A stretch of DNA of 24,157 nt from Chitinophagaceae bacterium UBA4857 (GTDB lineage: Bacteria; Bacteroidota; Bacteroidia; Chitinophagales; Chitinophagaceae): positions 2,282 to 26,438 of the forward strand of contig DHEF01000041.1 of the NCBI GenBank assembly GCA_002399735.1. The letters are read 5' to 3'. Both the position numbers and the translations under genes were made by a program. Below the pieces are notes generated by a model that made no database searches, was not told where the DNA came from, and worked only from the letters and a program-made list of their open reading frames with translations. Positions within the stretch are counted from its first letter, which is position 1. The number at the start of each line of letters is the position of its first letter. Shown piece after piece: positions 7,968 to 14,932 of this stretch.

Positions 7968-8000
7968 AGGTTTAGCTTTAAAGTTGGGTATGCTAACTAC

Positions 8001-8030
8001 TTGCTAAAGTGCATGGATTTAGTAATTTAG
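8001..8030 (+). promoter_or_regulatory. Predicted promoter of the DUF1624 gene
   Basis: TTG at 8001-8003, a 19-base spacer, then TAATTTAG at 8023-8030 (seven of eight bases of TAnnTTTG). The spacing is the preferred one for Bacteroidota housekeeping promoters. It lies 23 bases before the ATG, divergent from the lpxC-fabZ promoter. Confidence 0.5.
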
Positions 8031-8053
8031 GGTTTAAATGATAAAAACTGCTT

Positions 8054-9232
8054 ATGTCTGTAGCTACTAAGAGGTTTGCTACCATTGATGTTTTAAGAGG
8101 CGTCATCATGGTTATTATGGCGCTGGACCATGTACGTGATTATTTTCATATTGATGCATTTACCGGTAACCCTACTGACTTAACCACCACCACGCCTGCT
8201 TTGTTTTTTACCCGTTGGATAACGCATTTCTGTGCGCCGATTTTTGTTTTATTATCAGGCTTATCGGCTTATATAAGCAGCCGTAATAAAACCAAACAAG
8301 AACTGAGTATTTTTTTAATAAAACGCGGCTTTTGGTTGCTGTTTGTAGAAATAGTAATTATGTCGTTGATACTAACCTTTAACCCGAAGTATAACCTTAT
8401 TTTATTATTGGTGCTATGGGCCATAGGATGGAGTATGGTAGTATTGGGTTTATTAGTAAGGCTTGGGTATAAATGGATTGTAGGTGTTGGTCTTCTACTA
8501 TTTTTAGGGCATAATATTTTTGATTACCTATCGCCTTTATCCGGACCCGCAGACATTGTACTAAAAATACTATTTACATCACCCGGCACAGCAATACCAT
8601 TGAGTACAACACATATTGTGGTAGTAAGCTATGCTATTTTACCATGGACGGGTATTATGTTACTAGGTTATGCCCTGGGCTATTATTACAGGCAGGATGT
8701 AACAATACTTACACGCAAACATTTTTTAATAAAAGCCGGAATAGCACTGTTGTTAATTTTTGTTGTGCTAAGGGGGGTCAATTTATATGGTGATCCTTCT
8801 CCTTGGCAGGAACAATCAACCGGCTTATATACTTTACTTTCTTTTTTTAATGTTACCAAGTATCCGGTATCGTTATTATACAGTTGTATAACACTCGGAG
8901 TAGGTATGTTATTACTGGCCTTGCTGGAAAATATTAATAACAGGCTTATAAAATTTTTTGCCGTATATGGCAAAGTACCTTTTTATTATTATGTAGGACA
9001 TTTTTTATTAATTCACCTGGTATGTATGGCGGCATTTTTACTATTAAGGCCCGGTGAGCCTATTGCTGATGGTATTAGCCCTTTTTTGTTTAGTCCGGCA
9101 AGTTTTGGTTTTGCTTTACCGGTGGTGTATGGCGTTTGGGCGGCTATAGTTTTATTAATTTATTACCCTTGTTACCGTTACGGTAAATATAAACAAGCCA
9201 ATAAACAAAAGTGGTGGTTAAGTTATTTGTAA
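8054..9232 (+). CDS. DUF1624 / heparan-alpha-glucosaminide N-acetyltransferase-like membrane protein
   Basis: This 392-residue inner-membrane protein has about ten hydrophobic helices. Its N-terminus carries the family hallmark RFATIDVLRGVIMVIMALDHVRDYF, in which the Asp and His of DVLRG...LDHVRDYF are conserved in HGSNAT-type transmembrane acyltransferases. The second conserved block is TRWITHFCAPIFVLLSGLSAY. Related eukaryotic enzymes move acetyl from acetyl-CoA across the lysosomal membrane to glucosamine. Bacterial DUF1624 proteins are presumed to acylate a cell-surface sugar, but the substrate is unknown. The ending YPCYRYGKYKQANKQKWWLSYL is basic and likely cytoplasmic. It is divergent from lpxC-fabZ, with its own promoter. 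Its place between two lipid A genes invites the idea of envelope sugar acylation, which is only inference. Confidence 0.82.
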   Translation: MSVATKRFATIDVLRGVIMVIMALDHVRDYFHIDAFTGNPTDLTTTTPALFFTRWITHFCAPIFVLLSGLSAYISSRNKTKQELSIFLIKRGFWLLFVEIVIMSLILTFNPKYNLILLLVLWAIGWSMVVLGLLVRLGYKWIVGVGLLLFLGHNIFDYLSPLSGPADIVLKILFTSPGTAIPLSTTHIVVVSYAILPWTGIMLLGYALGYYYRQDVTILTRKHFLIKAGIALLLIFVVLRGVNLYGDPSPWQEQSTGLYTLLSFFNVTKYPVSLLYSCITLGVGMLLLALLENINNRLIKFFAVYGKVPFYYYVGHFLLIHLVCMAAFLLLRPGEPIADGISPFLFSPASFGFALPVVYGVWAAIVLLIYYPCYRYGKYKQANKQKWWLSYL

Positions 9233-9292
9233 AACAATAACGATGTGTTTTCTACTATGTAATTTTATCATTGTTTCTTTAATTAAAATGGG

Positions 9293-10357
9293 ATGAAAAA
9301 AATATTGCTGGTAATAAGTTTTACAATAGGAATGACGATAAAGATGTTTGGGCAAATTGCCGAAGAACAATTGAATGTGTTAAAAGATTCTATTTTAAAA
9401 ATATATGAAAAAAGTAAACCGGTAACCAACCCGATAGAGGATGTTCTGCTGACTTTTGGCTATTTCTTTAGCCCTGATAATAAAGTTTTAAGCTCAATTG
9501 TAAAAAGCGTAGAAGCAAAAACAAATGATGCTTACCCGAAAGTAGTAGAAAGTATATATGATAGTTTGTATACTTATTTAATAAAAGAAGTTTTACCTGA
9601 AAAGATTAACAAGGCTGAACAGAAAATTAAAAGATACGGTAAAGCCGTTACCCAAAAATATTGCGACTGTTTTAATGAAAATAGTAACCCTGAACCGGAT
9701 GACGAAGCGTTTTCAAAACTAAATGAAATATGTAATAATAAAGTAGGTGCTGATACGGTGTTTTTAAAGGAAATGAAGAAGTTAATTGATGCAGGGAGCC
9801 CGCCTGATGAAACGGCTGCCCAGCAAATTACTTCGCTTAGTTTATTGTCGGGCTGCCCTATTGTAAGCAACTATTTTAAAAAAAGCGCAAACGATATATA
9901 CATTCAACTTTATGTTAGTAATGTAGAAGGTGAGATGTTGGGGATTGTAAATAAAATTTATGGTGTTTTTCCTGAAGAGAAAAAGCTTATTCCTAAATTG
10001 TTTCCGGAGCATAAAAAATTTGCAAATGAATTAGCTAAGACCAATGCGTTGGCAAATAAAGAAGGGGTGGATGAGTATGTAGAAATAAAGAATAATGAAA
10101 ACGGAACAGTGAGCATCTTTAAAACGTTTTACAAGAACAGTAAAAAGGATGTAAACTTATTAGGGCAGGTAGAATACCTTCTGAATAAACGTTCTCCTTT
10201 TGCAATTGTTCTTTCATGTAAATATGTAATGCCCGATAAAATCGTTAACGGTATAAAAATTATTGAAAGTATAAAAGCTGCCGATTTATTACCTCCGCCA
10301 CCGCCTTTCATGGAAGAACTCAGGGAAATTAAAATTGACACAAAAAAAAGAGGATAA
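9293..10357 (+). CDS. Hypothetical exported protein
   Basis: I do not recognise this 354-residue protein. Residues 1-20 form a signal peptide (MKKILLVISF...KMFG before QIAEEQL), so it is probably periplasmic or outer-membrane associated. The mature part is Lys-rich and mainly helix-forming. Four cysteines lie in the middle: YCDCF near residue 122, EIC near 148 and SGC near 190. They could form disulfides. A Pro-rich stretch (LLPPPPPFMEE) precedes the C-terminus. It lies 60 bases after the DUF1624 gene on the same strand and ends in a terminator shared with lpxD. Coding is supported by the signal peptide, uninterrupted length and terminator. It could be lineage-specific. Confidence 0.75.
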   Translation: MKKILLVISFTIGMTIKMFGQIAEEQLNVLKDSILKIYEKSKPVTNPIEDVLLTFGYFFSPDNKVLSSIVKSVEAKTNDAYPKVVESIYDSLYTYLIKEVLPEKINKAEQKIKRYGKAVTQKYCDCFNENSNPEPDDEAFSKLNEICNNKVGADTVFLKEMKKLIDAGSPPDETAAQQITSLSLLSGCPIVSNYFKKSANDIYIQLYVSNVEGEMLGIVNKIYGVFPEEKKLIPKLFPEHKKFANELAKTNALANKEGVDEYVEIKNNENGTVSIFKTFYKNSKKDVNLLGQVEYLLNKRSPFAIVLSCKYVMPDKIVNGIKIIESIKAADLLPPPPPFMEELREIKIDTKKRG

Positions 10358-10376
10358 ATAGTATTTTATCCTCTTT
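10347..10376. terminator. Bidirectional terminator between the exported protein gene and lpxD
   Basis: AAAGAGGATAAA at 10347-10358 is exactly complementary to TTTATCCTCTTT at 10365-10376, with a six-base loop. The left arm contains the TAA stop of the plus-strand gene (10355-10357). A run of A before it and T-rich sequence after it suit termination in both directions. Confidence 0.82.
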
Positions 10377-10398
10377 CAAGTATATTTTCAGGCGGTAC

Positions 10399-11442
10399 TT
10401 AAACTTTCTCCGCTAAGGCCTGTTTTAATAAATTTTCCAGCTCTTTTATCTTTTTTTCCAGCTCCGGTAAGCGACGATTTACTGCCTGACTACGCAATGC
10501 CGATGTATAATCATATGCAGGTGAACCGGTAACAGCCTTTCCGGCTTCTACCGATTTACTAACACCACTTTGCGCATTTACTTTTGCGCCATCACCTAAA
10601 TGAATATGTCCTACAATACCAGCCTGGCCACCAATCATAACGCCATTGCCCAGTTTAGTGCTGCCACTAACACCTGCCTGCGCAGCAATAACCGTACTGT
10701 GGCCTACTTCTACATTGTGTGCAATCTGGATAAGGTTATCCAGTTTAGCACCTGATTTTATTAAGGTGGAACCAATCGTTGCACGGTCAATGGTTGCGTT
10801 AGCACCCACTTCAACATAATCCTGTATTACAACATTGCCTAATTGTGGTACTTTTTTAAAACTGCCATCAGCTTGCGGCGCAAAGCCAAACCCGTCACTG
10901 CCAATTACGGTTCCGGCATGTATAGAAACGTGTTTGCCAATAATTGTTTCGTGGTAAATTTTTACACCGGGATGTATAACCGAGTTGTCACCAATCGTAA
11001 CATTGTTGCCAATAAAACTACCGGGATAAATTTTTACATTATTGCCAATCTTTGCATTTTCGCCAATATAAGCAAAGGCGCCTATGTAAACATTTTCGCC
11101 GTAAGTGGCAGTTTTTGCAATAAAACTAGGGTCTTCAATACCTTTTAACTGTTGTTGCACCATTTCCTGGTACTTAGTTAGCAAGGCAGCAAAAGCAGTA
11201 TAAGCATCTGTAACACGAATTAAAGTAGGTGTTACTGTTTGTTTTAAAACCAGTGCTTCGTTAATAATAATAATACTGGCCTTGGTATCGTAAATGTATT
11301 CTTCGTATTTAGGGTTAGCCAAAAAGCTCAGTTGTCCTTGGGTGGCTTCTTCAATTTTGCCAAACGAACTTACAGCGGCATTACCGTCACCTTCCACTGT
11401 ACCGTTTATTATTGCAGCAATTTGCGCAGCGTTAAATGTCAT
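10399..11442 (-). CDS. lpxD: UDP-3-O-(3-hydroxyacyl)glucosamine N-acyltransferase
   Basis: LpxD adds the N-linked 3-hydroxyacyl chain from ACP to UDP-3-O-acyl-glucosamine, the third step of lipid A synthesis, in the cytoplasm. The 347-residue protein has an N-terminal uridine-binding domain (about 1-100, with SFLANPKYEEY). A left-handed beta helix of hexapeptide repeats follows (about 105-315: VYIGAFAYIGENAKIGNNVKI and so on). Last comes a C-terminal helix (RRLPELEKKIKELENLLKQ), which packs in the trimer. His242 in IQIAHNVEVGHSTVIAAQ is the expected catalytic base. The gene follows the HD-domain gene after 47 bases with no clear promoter of its own, so the pair is probably cotranscribed. In other Bacteroidota lpxC-fabZ usually comes next; here two plus-strand genes intervene. 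Confidence 0.95.
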   Translation of the reverse strand: MTFNAAQIAAIINGTVEGDGNAAVSSFGKIEEATQGQLSFLANPKYEEYIYDTKASIIIINEALVLKQTVTPTLIRVTDAYTAFAALLTKYQEMVQQQLKGIEDPSFIAKTATYGENVYIGAFAYIGENAKIGNNVKIYPGSFIGNNVTIGDNSVIHPGVKIYHETIIGKHVSIHAGTVIGSDGFGFAPQADGSFKKVPQLGNVVIQDYVEVGANATIDRATIGSTLIKSGAKLDNLIQIAHNVEVGHSTVIAAQAGVSGSTKLGNGVMIGGQAGIVGHIHLGDGAKVNAQSGVSKSVEAGKAVTGSPAYDYTSALRSQAVNRRLPELEKKIKELENLLKQALAEKV

Positions 11443-11489
11443 GTTTTTCTTAATTATAAGGTTGGGTACAATTTATCCGTTAATCGGTC

Positions 11490-12707
11490 TTATTGTCTCC
11501 AATGGCAAATGTAATATTTTTTAATTGTGCTTTCTATATTCTTGCTTATTAGGGCATTATCTACCTGTGAAATACCCTTCACCTCCCCGTTTTTAAATAA
11601 AATATTAATCCGTTCATCATCAACATTATAGGTGGTAATGCTGGTTTCGCCGGTAAATACAAAATAACCGGCTTCTTTTTCTGTTACACCCAGGTGTTCC
11701 ATCAATGCGTTGGTCTTTTCGGCTACTAATTCTGCGGAAAAAGGTTCGTTTTGTAAAGTTGTTTTATACAGCTTACGGGCAGTTATAGAACGGCAAAGCA
11801 GCGATAATATTTTGTCCGGATGGCTCATCCAGTTCTTTACACTAGTCATAATATCATGGTCATCCAGTAAACAAAACGTATCCAGTTCATTTGTGGTAAA
11901 AACGCTGCCTGGCGGCTCATGTAAAAAAAAGTTAAAAGCTGGCGAAGCGGCCGTTACCGTAACATTATTGGCAATTAATTCTTTTGCCCGGCGAATTACT
12001 TTTATCAGCATCATCTCTGCACCAATAACCGTTTTATGCAGGTACACCTGTCCGTACATTAACCGGCGGGAGACTAAAAATTTTTCAATAGAGTAAATGC
12101 CCTTTTCTTCAATCATTAACTGGTTGTCCTTAACAGCCAGCATTTTTATAATACGGTCATAACCAACAACCCCTTCGGCCACACCGGTAAAAAAACTATC
12201 CCGGTTTAAATAATCAAGCCGGTCCATATCTAACTGGCCTGATATAAGTTGGTGTAAAAAAAATTTAGGGTGTTTATTGGTAAAAATAGCAATGGCTGTA
12301 TCTAATGCTCCATTAAACTGTTCATTTAAACGTTGCATAAATAACAGCGAAAGTGTTTCATGATGTACGCCGGCAATCACCTCACTTTCTAATGCATGTG
12401 AAAAAGGCCCGTGACCAATATCGTGCAATAAAATGGCCAGCTTAACACCCAGCTCTTCATCAGTAGTAATATCCACTCCCTTCGATCGTAGTTCGGCAAT
12501 GGCCGTGCACATTAAATGGTAAGCCCCTAAAGAATGATGTAAACGGGAGTGCACTGCCCCTGGATAAACCAGGTACGCAAAAGCCATTTGGTGAATATTG
12601 CGCAAGCGTTGGTAATAGGGATGCGAAATAATGTCAAGAATCAGCGGATCGTTAATGGTAATGAAACCATAAACAGGATCGTTAATAATTTTACGTACTG
12701 TGCTCAT
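11490..12707 (-). CDS. HD-domain phosphohydrolase (dNTPase/SAMHD1-like)
   Basis: The 405-residue protein has the complete metal-binding HD signature. His57 lies in VHSRLHHSLGAYHL, the His95-Asp96 pair in ILLHDIGHGPFSHALE, and Asp160 in SGQLDMDRLDYLNRDSFFTG. This ordering, including HHETLS near 115-120, is that of the deoxynucleotide triphosphohydrolase-like HD family that also includes SAMHD1. The true substrate of the bacterial branch is not established, so dNTP hydrolysis is a family-based guess. The 47-base gap to lpxD suggests cotranscription. Its start lies 436 bases from the divergent porX. An AATCTTTG on the minus strand at 12754-12761 (seven of eight bases of TAnnTTTG) is its likely promoter. 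Confidence 0.88.
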   Translation of the reverse strand: MSTVRKIINDPVYGFITINDPLILDIISHPYYQRLRNIHQMAFAYLVYPGAVHSRLHHSLGAYHLMCTAIAELRSKGVDITTDEELGVKLAILLHDIGHGPFSHALESEVIAGVHHETLSLLFMQRLNEQFNGALDTAIAIFTNKHPKFFLHQLISGQLDMDRLDYLNRDSFFTGVAEGVVGYDRIIKMLAVKDNQLMIEEKGIYSIEKFLVSRRLMYGQVYLHKTVIGAEMMLIKVIRRAKELIANNVTVTAASPAFNFFLHEPPGSVFTTNELDTFCLLDDHDIMTSVKNWMSHPDKILSLLCRSITARKLYKTTLQNEPFSAELVAEKTNALMEHLGVTEKEAGYFVFTGETSITTYNVDDERINILFKNGEVKGISQVDNALISKNIESTIKKYYICHWRQ

Positions 12708-13143
12708 TAATGGGTTGTTAAGTATGCCGGGCTAAGGGACTGTATTGGTTTTGCAAAGATTGTACTTTTAGCAATATGACGAGTTTATTTTAACCAATCA
12801 GGTAATTGTTTAATTTTAAAGACAATTTTTTGTTTGTCAACTGTTGTAACACAGATGAACACTCGTTGCAATTAAGTGATTGTTCGCAATTCATTCTTTC
12901 AATGAAAGAATGAATGAGAGCCTCCGTTCATCGTTCCGTTCATTGTGCATCATCCTGTTAATAGAGCTTTGCTTCTTTTTTGCTTTTTTGTATTTAATCT
13001 CAAAGCAATGGAATAAGGATCCATAAATTTTGAAACTTCATCATCACAGTGCCCAATCACTCCATTGGCCTTAACATTTCTTTCAAATTATAGCTGCGCT
13101 TAATGCTTACCTTTATAGCTAAGGTTTTAAACAATACATTAAT
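12708..13143. other. 436-bp divergent intergenic region between the HD gene and porX
   Basis: No gene is evident. It contains a near-consensus promoter for the HD gene (12754-12761, minus strand), a perfect 13-bp palindrome (12889-12915), and a weak TACCTTTA (13108-13115) that may be the porX -7 element. The CACAGATGA word at 12850-12858 recurs at 21303-21311. Confidence 0.5.
12889..12915. repeat. Perfect 13-bp inverted repeat with one central base
   Basis: ATTCATTCTTTCA (12889-12901) is exactly complementary to TGAAAGAATGAAT (12903-12915) around a single A. It lies in the divergent promoter region, not at a gene end, and has no T run, so it is unlikely to be a terminator. It could be a regulator-binding site or a cruciform-forming repeat. 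Confidence 0.6.
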
Positions 13144-14700
13144 ATGGCTTTAGCTAAAATAATTTGGGTAGACGACGAGATAGAAAGTCTGCAATCGCAA
13201 AAGATGTTTTTGGAAAACAAAGGGTACGAGGTGAAAACTTTTACCAACGGCTTTGATGCAATAGACTATGTAAAAGAAAATGCCATTGATGTAGTGTTGA
13301 TTGACGAAAGCATGCCCGGCATTACCGGGTTGGAAACACTGGCAAAAATTAAAGAAATAAGACAATCCTTACCGGTAGTACTCATTACAAAAAATGAGAC
13401 GGAAAACCTGATGGACGAAGCCATCGGATCGCAGATAAGTGATTACCTGATAAAACCTGTAAACCCTAATCAGGTTTGGTTAAGTCTTAAAAAAATAATT
13501 GATAACCGACGATTGGTAGCTGAAAAAACAACAACTGCTTACCAACAGGAGTTTCGTAATTTATTTATGGCACTTAACAGCAGCCCCGATTATAACGAAT
13601 GGATGGATGTTTACAAAAAACTGGTGTACTGGGAACTGGAAATGCAAAAAAGCGATAGCCCGGAAATGCAGGAAGTGTTACAAAGTCAAAAAAGTGAAGC
13701 CAATACCGAGTTTTTCAAATTCATTTCAAAAAATTATGCCCGTTGGGTAGGCGATAAAGCAAACGATGCGCCGGTTATGAGCCATAGCCTGATGCAGTTT
13801 AAAGTATTACCACATTTGGAGTCGGGCAAACCTTTGTTTTTTGTGCTGATAGATAACCTGCGTTTTGACCAATGGCGTGCTATACAACCCATTTTTGCCG
13901 AAAGCTTCCGCATTTTAGAGGAAGATACTTTTTACAGCATTTTACCCACGGCTACGCAGTATGCACGTAATGCCATTTTTGGCGGTATGTTGCCTATAGA
14001 AATTGAAAAGAAATTTCCGCAGTACTGGAAAAATGATGATGACGAAGGCGGTAAAAATTTGCATGAAGAGGATTTGCTGAGGGCACATTTAAAACGTTTA
14101 GGCAAAGGCGATTTAAAAGTGTCGTACACAAAAGTATTAAATAATCAGGCAGGACTTGATTTGGTAAATAACATGCACAACCTGCTTACCAATGACCTTA
14201 ATGTAATTGTGTACAACTTTGTAGATATGTTAAGTCATGCCCGTACCGAAATGGAAGTATTAAAAGAGTTGGCCGGTGATGAGAGTAGCTACAGAAGCCT
14301 TACTACAAGCTGGTTTGAACATTCGCCGTTGCATCAGGCGCTAAAAAAAATAGCCGAAAAAAATATACGGGTAGTAGTAGCCACAGACCATGGAAGTGTG
14401 CGGGTAAAAACACCGTACAAAGTAATTGGCGATAAACAAACAACGGCTAACCTGCGCTACAAACACGGCCGTAATTTAAATTACGAACCTAAAGAAGTAT
14501 TGGCATTTCGTGATCCTAAAGAAGCTGGGTTGCCATCACCAACTATTAATTCATCCTATATTTTTGCAAAGGAAGATAGCTTTTTATGTTATCCTAATAA
14601 TTATAACCACTATGTAAATTATTACCGCAATACTTTTCAACATGGAGGTGTTAGTCTGGAGGAAATGATTGTACCGGTGATTAAAATGGAAAGTAAATAA
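13144..14700 (+). CDS. porX: PorX: response regulator with PglZ-type phosphatase domain, type IX secretion regulator
   Basis: PorX works with the PorY kinase and sigma factor SigP to control genes of the type IX secretion system in Bacteroidota. The 518-residue protein starts with a receiver domain (about 1-120). It has Asp10/Asp11 in WVDDE, phospho-acceptor Asp54 in VVLIDESMPG, Thr82, and Lys104 in YLIKP. A helical linker (about 125-225) leads to an alkaline-phosphatase-superfamily PglZ domain. That domain has Asp237 in FVLIDNLRFDQW, a candidate nucleophile Thr in LPTATQYAR (269 or 271), Asp415-His416 in VVVATDHGSV, and His-Gly-Gly near the end (FQHGGVSLEEMIVP). In characterised PorX this domain is a zinc-dependent phosphodiesterase acting on oligonucleotides. 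Length and all motifs are intact. It is divergent from the HD-domain gene. Its presence implies that the organism has a type IX system elsewhere. Confidence 0.95.
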   Translation: MALAKIIWVDDEIESLQSQKMFLENKGYEVKTFTNGFDAIDYVKENAIDVVLIDESMPGITGLETLAKIKEIRQSLPVVLITKNETENLMDEAIGSQISDYLIKPVNPNQVWLSLKKIIDNRRLVAEKTTTAYQQEFRNLFMALNSSPDYNEWMDVYKKLVYWELEMQKSDSPEMQEVLQSQKSEANTEFFKFISKNYARWVGDKANDAPVMSHSLMQFKVLPHLESGKPLFFVLIDNLRFDQWRAIQPIFAESFRILEEDTFYSILPTATQYARNAIFGGMLPIEIEKKFPQYWKNDDDEGGKNLHEEDLLRAHLKRLGKGDLKVSYTKVLNNQAGLDLVNNMHNLLTNDLNVIVYNFVDMLSHARTEMEVLKELAGDESSYRSLTTSWFEHSPLHQALKKIAEKNIRVVVATDHGSVRVKTPYKVIGDKQTTANLRYKHGRNLNYEPKEVLAFRDPKEAGLPSPTINSSYIFAKEDSFLCYPNNYNHYVNYYRNTFQHGGVSLEEMIVPVIKMESK

Positions 14701-14736
14701 TACGAATAGAAACGACCTGCGACATAAAAGGATGCC

Positions 14737-14858
14737 GGGTTTTGTATTACTGTTGAGCATAGCCCCGATTGCAGCGAAAAGCCCGCAGGCCCGACGCAGG
14801 AGGGCCGAGGACTTGTAGCGAAAAGCGGGATGCTGAAGTTGGGTTTTGTACTACAGTT
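14737..14858. repeat. Second AGCCCCGATTG...GCGGGA repeat element, bracketed by 18-bp direct repeats
   Basis: Bases 14758-14835 run from AGCCCCGATTGCAGCGAAAAG to TGTAGCGAAAAGCGGGATG, with a GGCCC/GGGCC inner pairing. The edges match the element at 6246-6356. GGGTTTTGTATTACTGTT (14737-14754) and GGGTTTTGTACTACAGTT (14841-14858) agree at 16 of 18 positions and flank the element, as a duplicated flank or part of a tandem unit would. It lies just after porX. Confidence 0.55.
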
Positions 14859-14880
14859 AATGCTTCAAAAAGAATGTATA

Positions 14881-14914
14881 AAAAAAGCGGACTAATAATC
14901 TAGTCCGCTTTTTT
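14881..14914. terminator. Bidirectional terminator between porX and the outer-membrane receptor gene
   Basis: AAAAAAGCGGACTA at 14881-14894 is exactly complementary to TAGTCCGCTTTTTT at 14901-14914, with a six-base loop. Six T residues follow the GC stem in each direction. It lies 19 bases past the minus-strand gene's stop. Confidence 0.93.
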
Positions 14915-14932
14915 GTTATCAGTGAAAATTTA

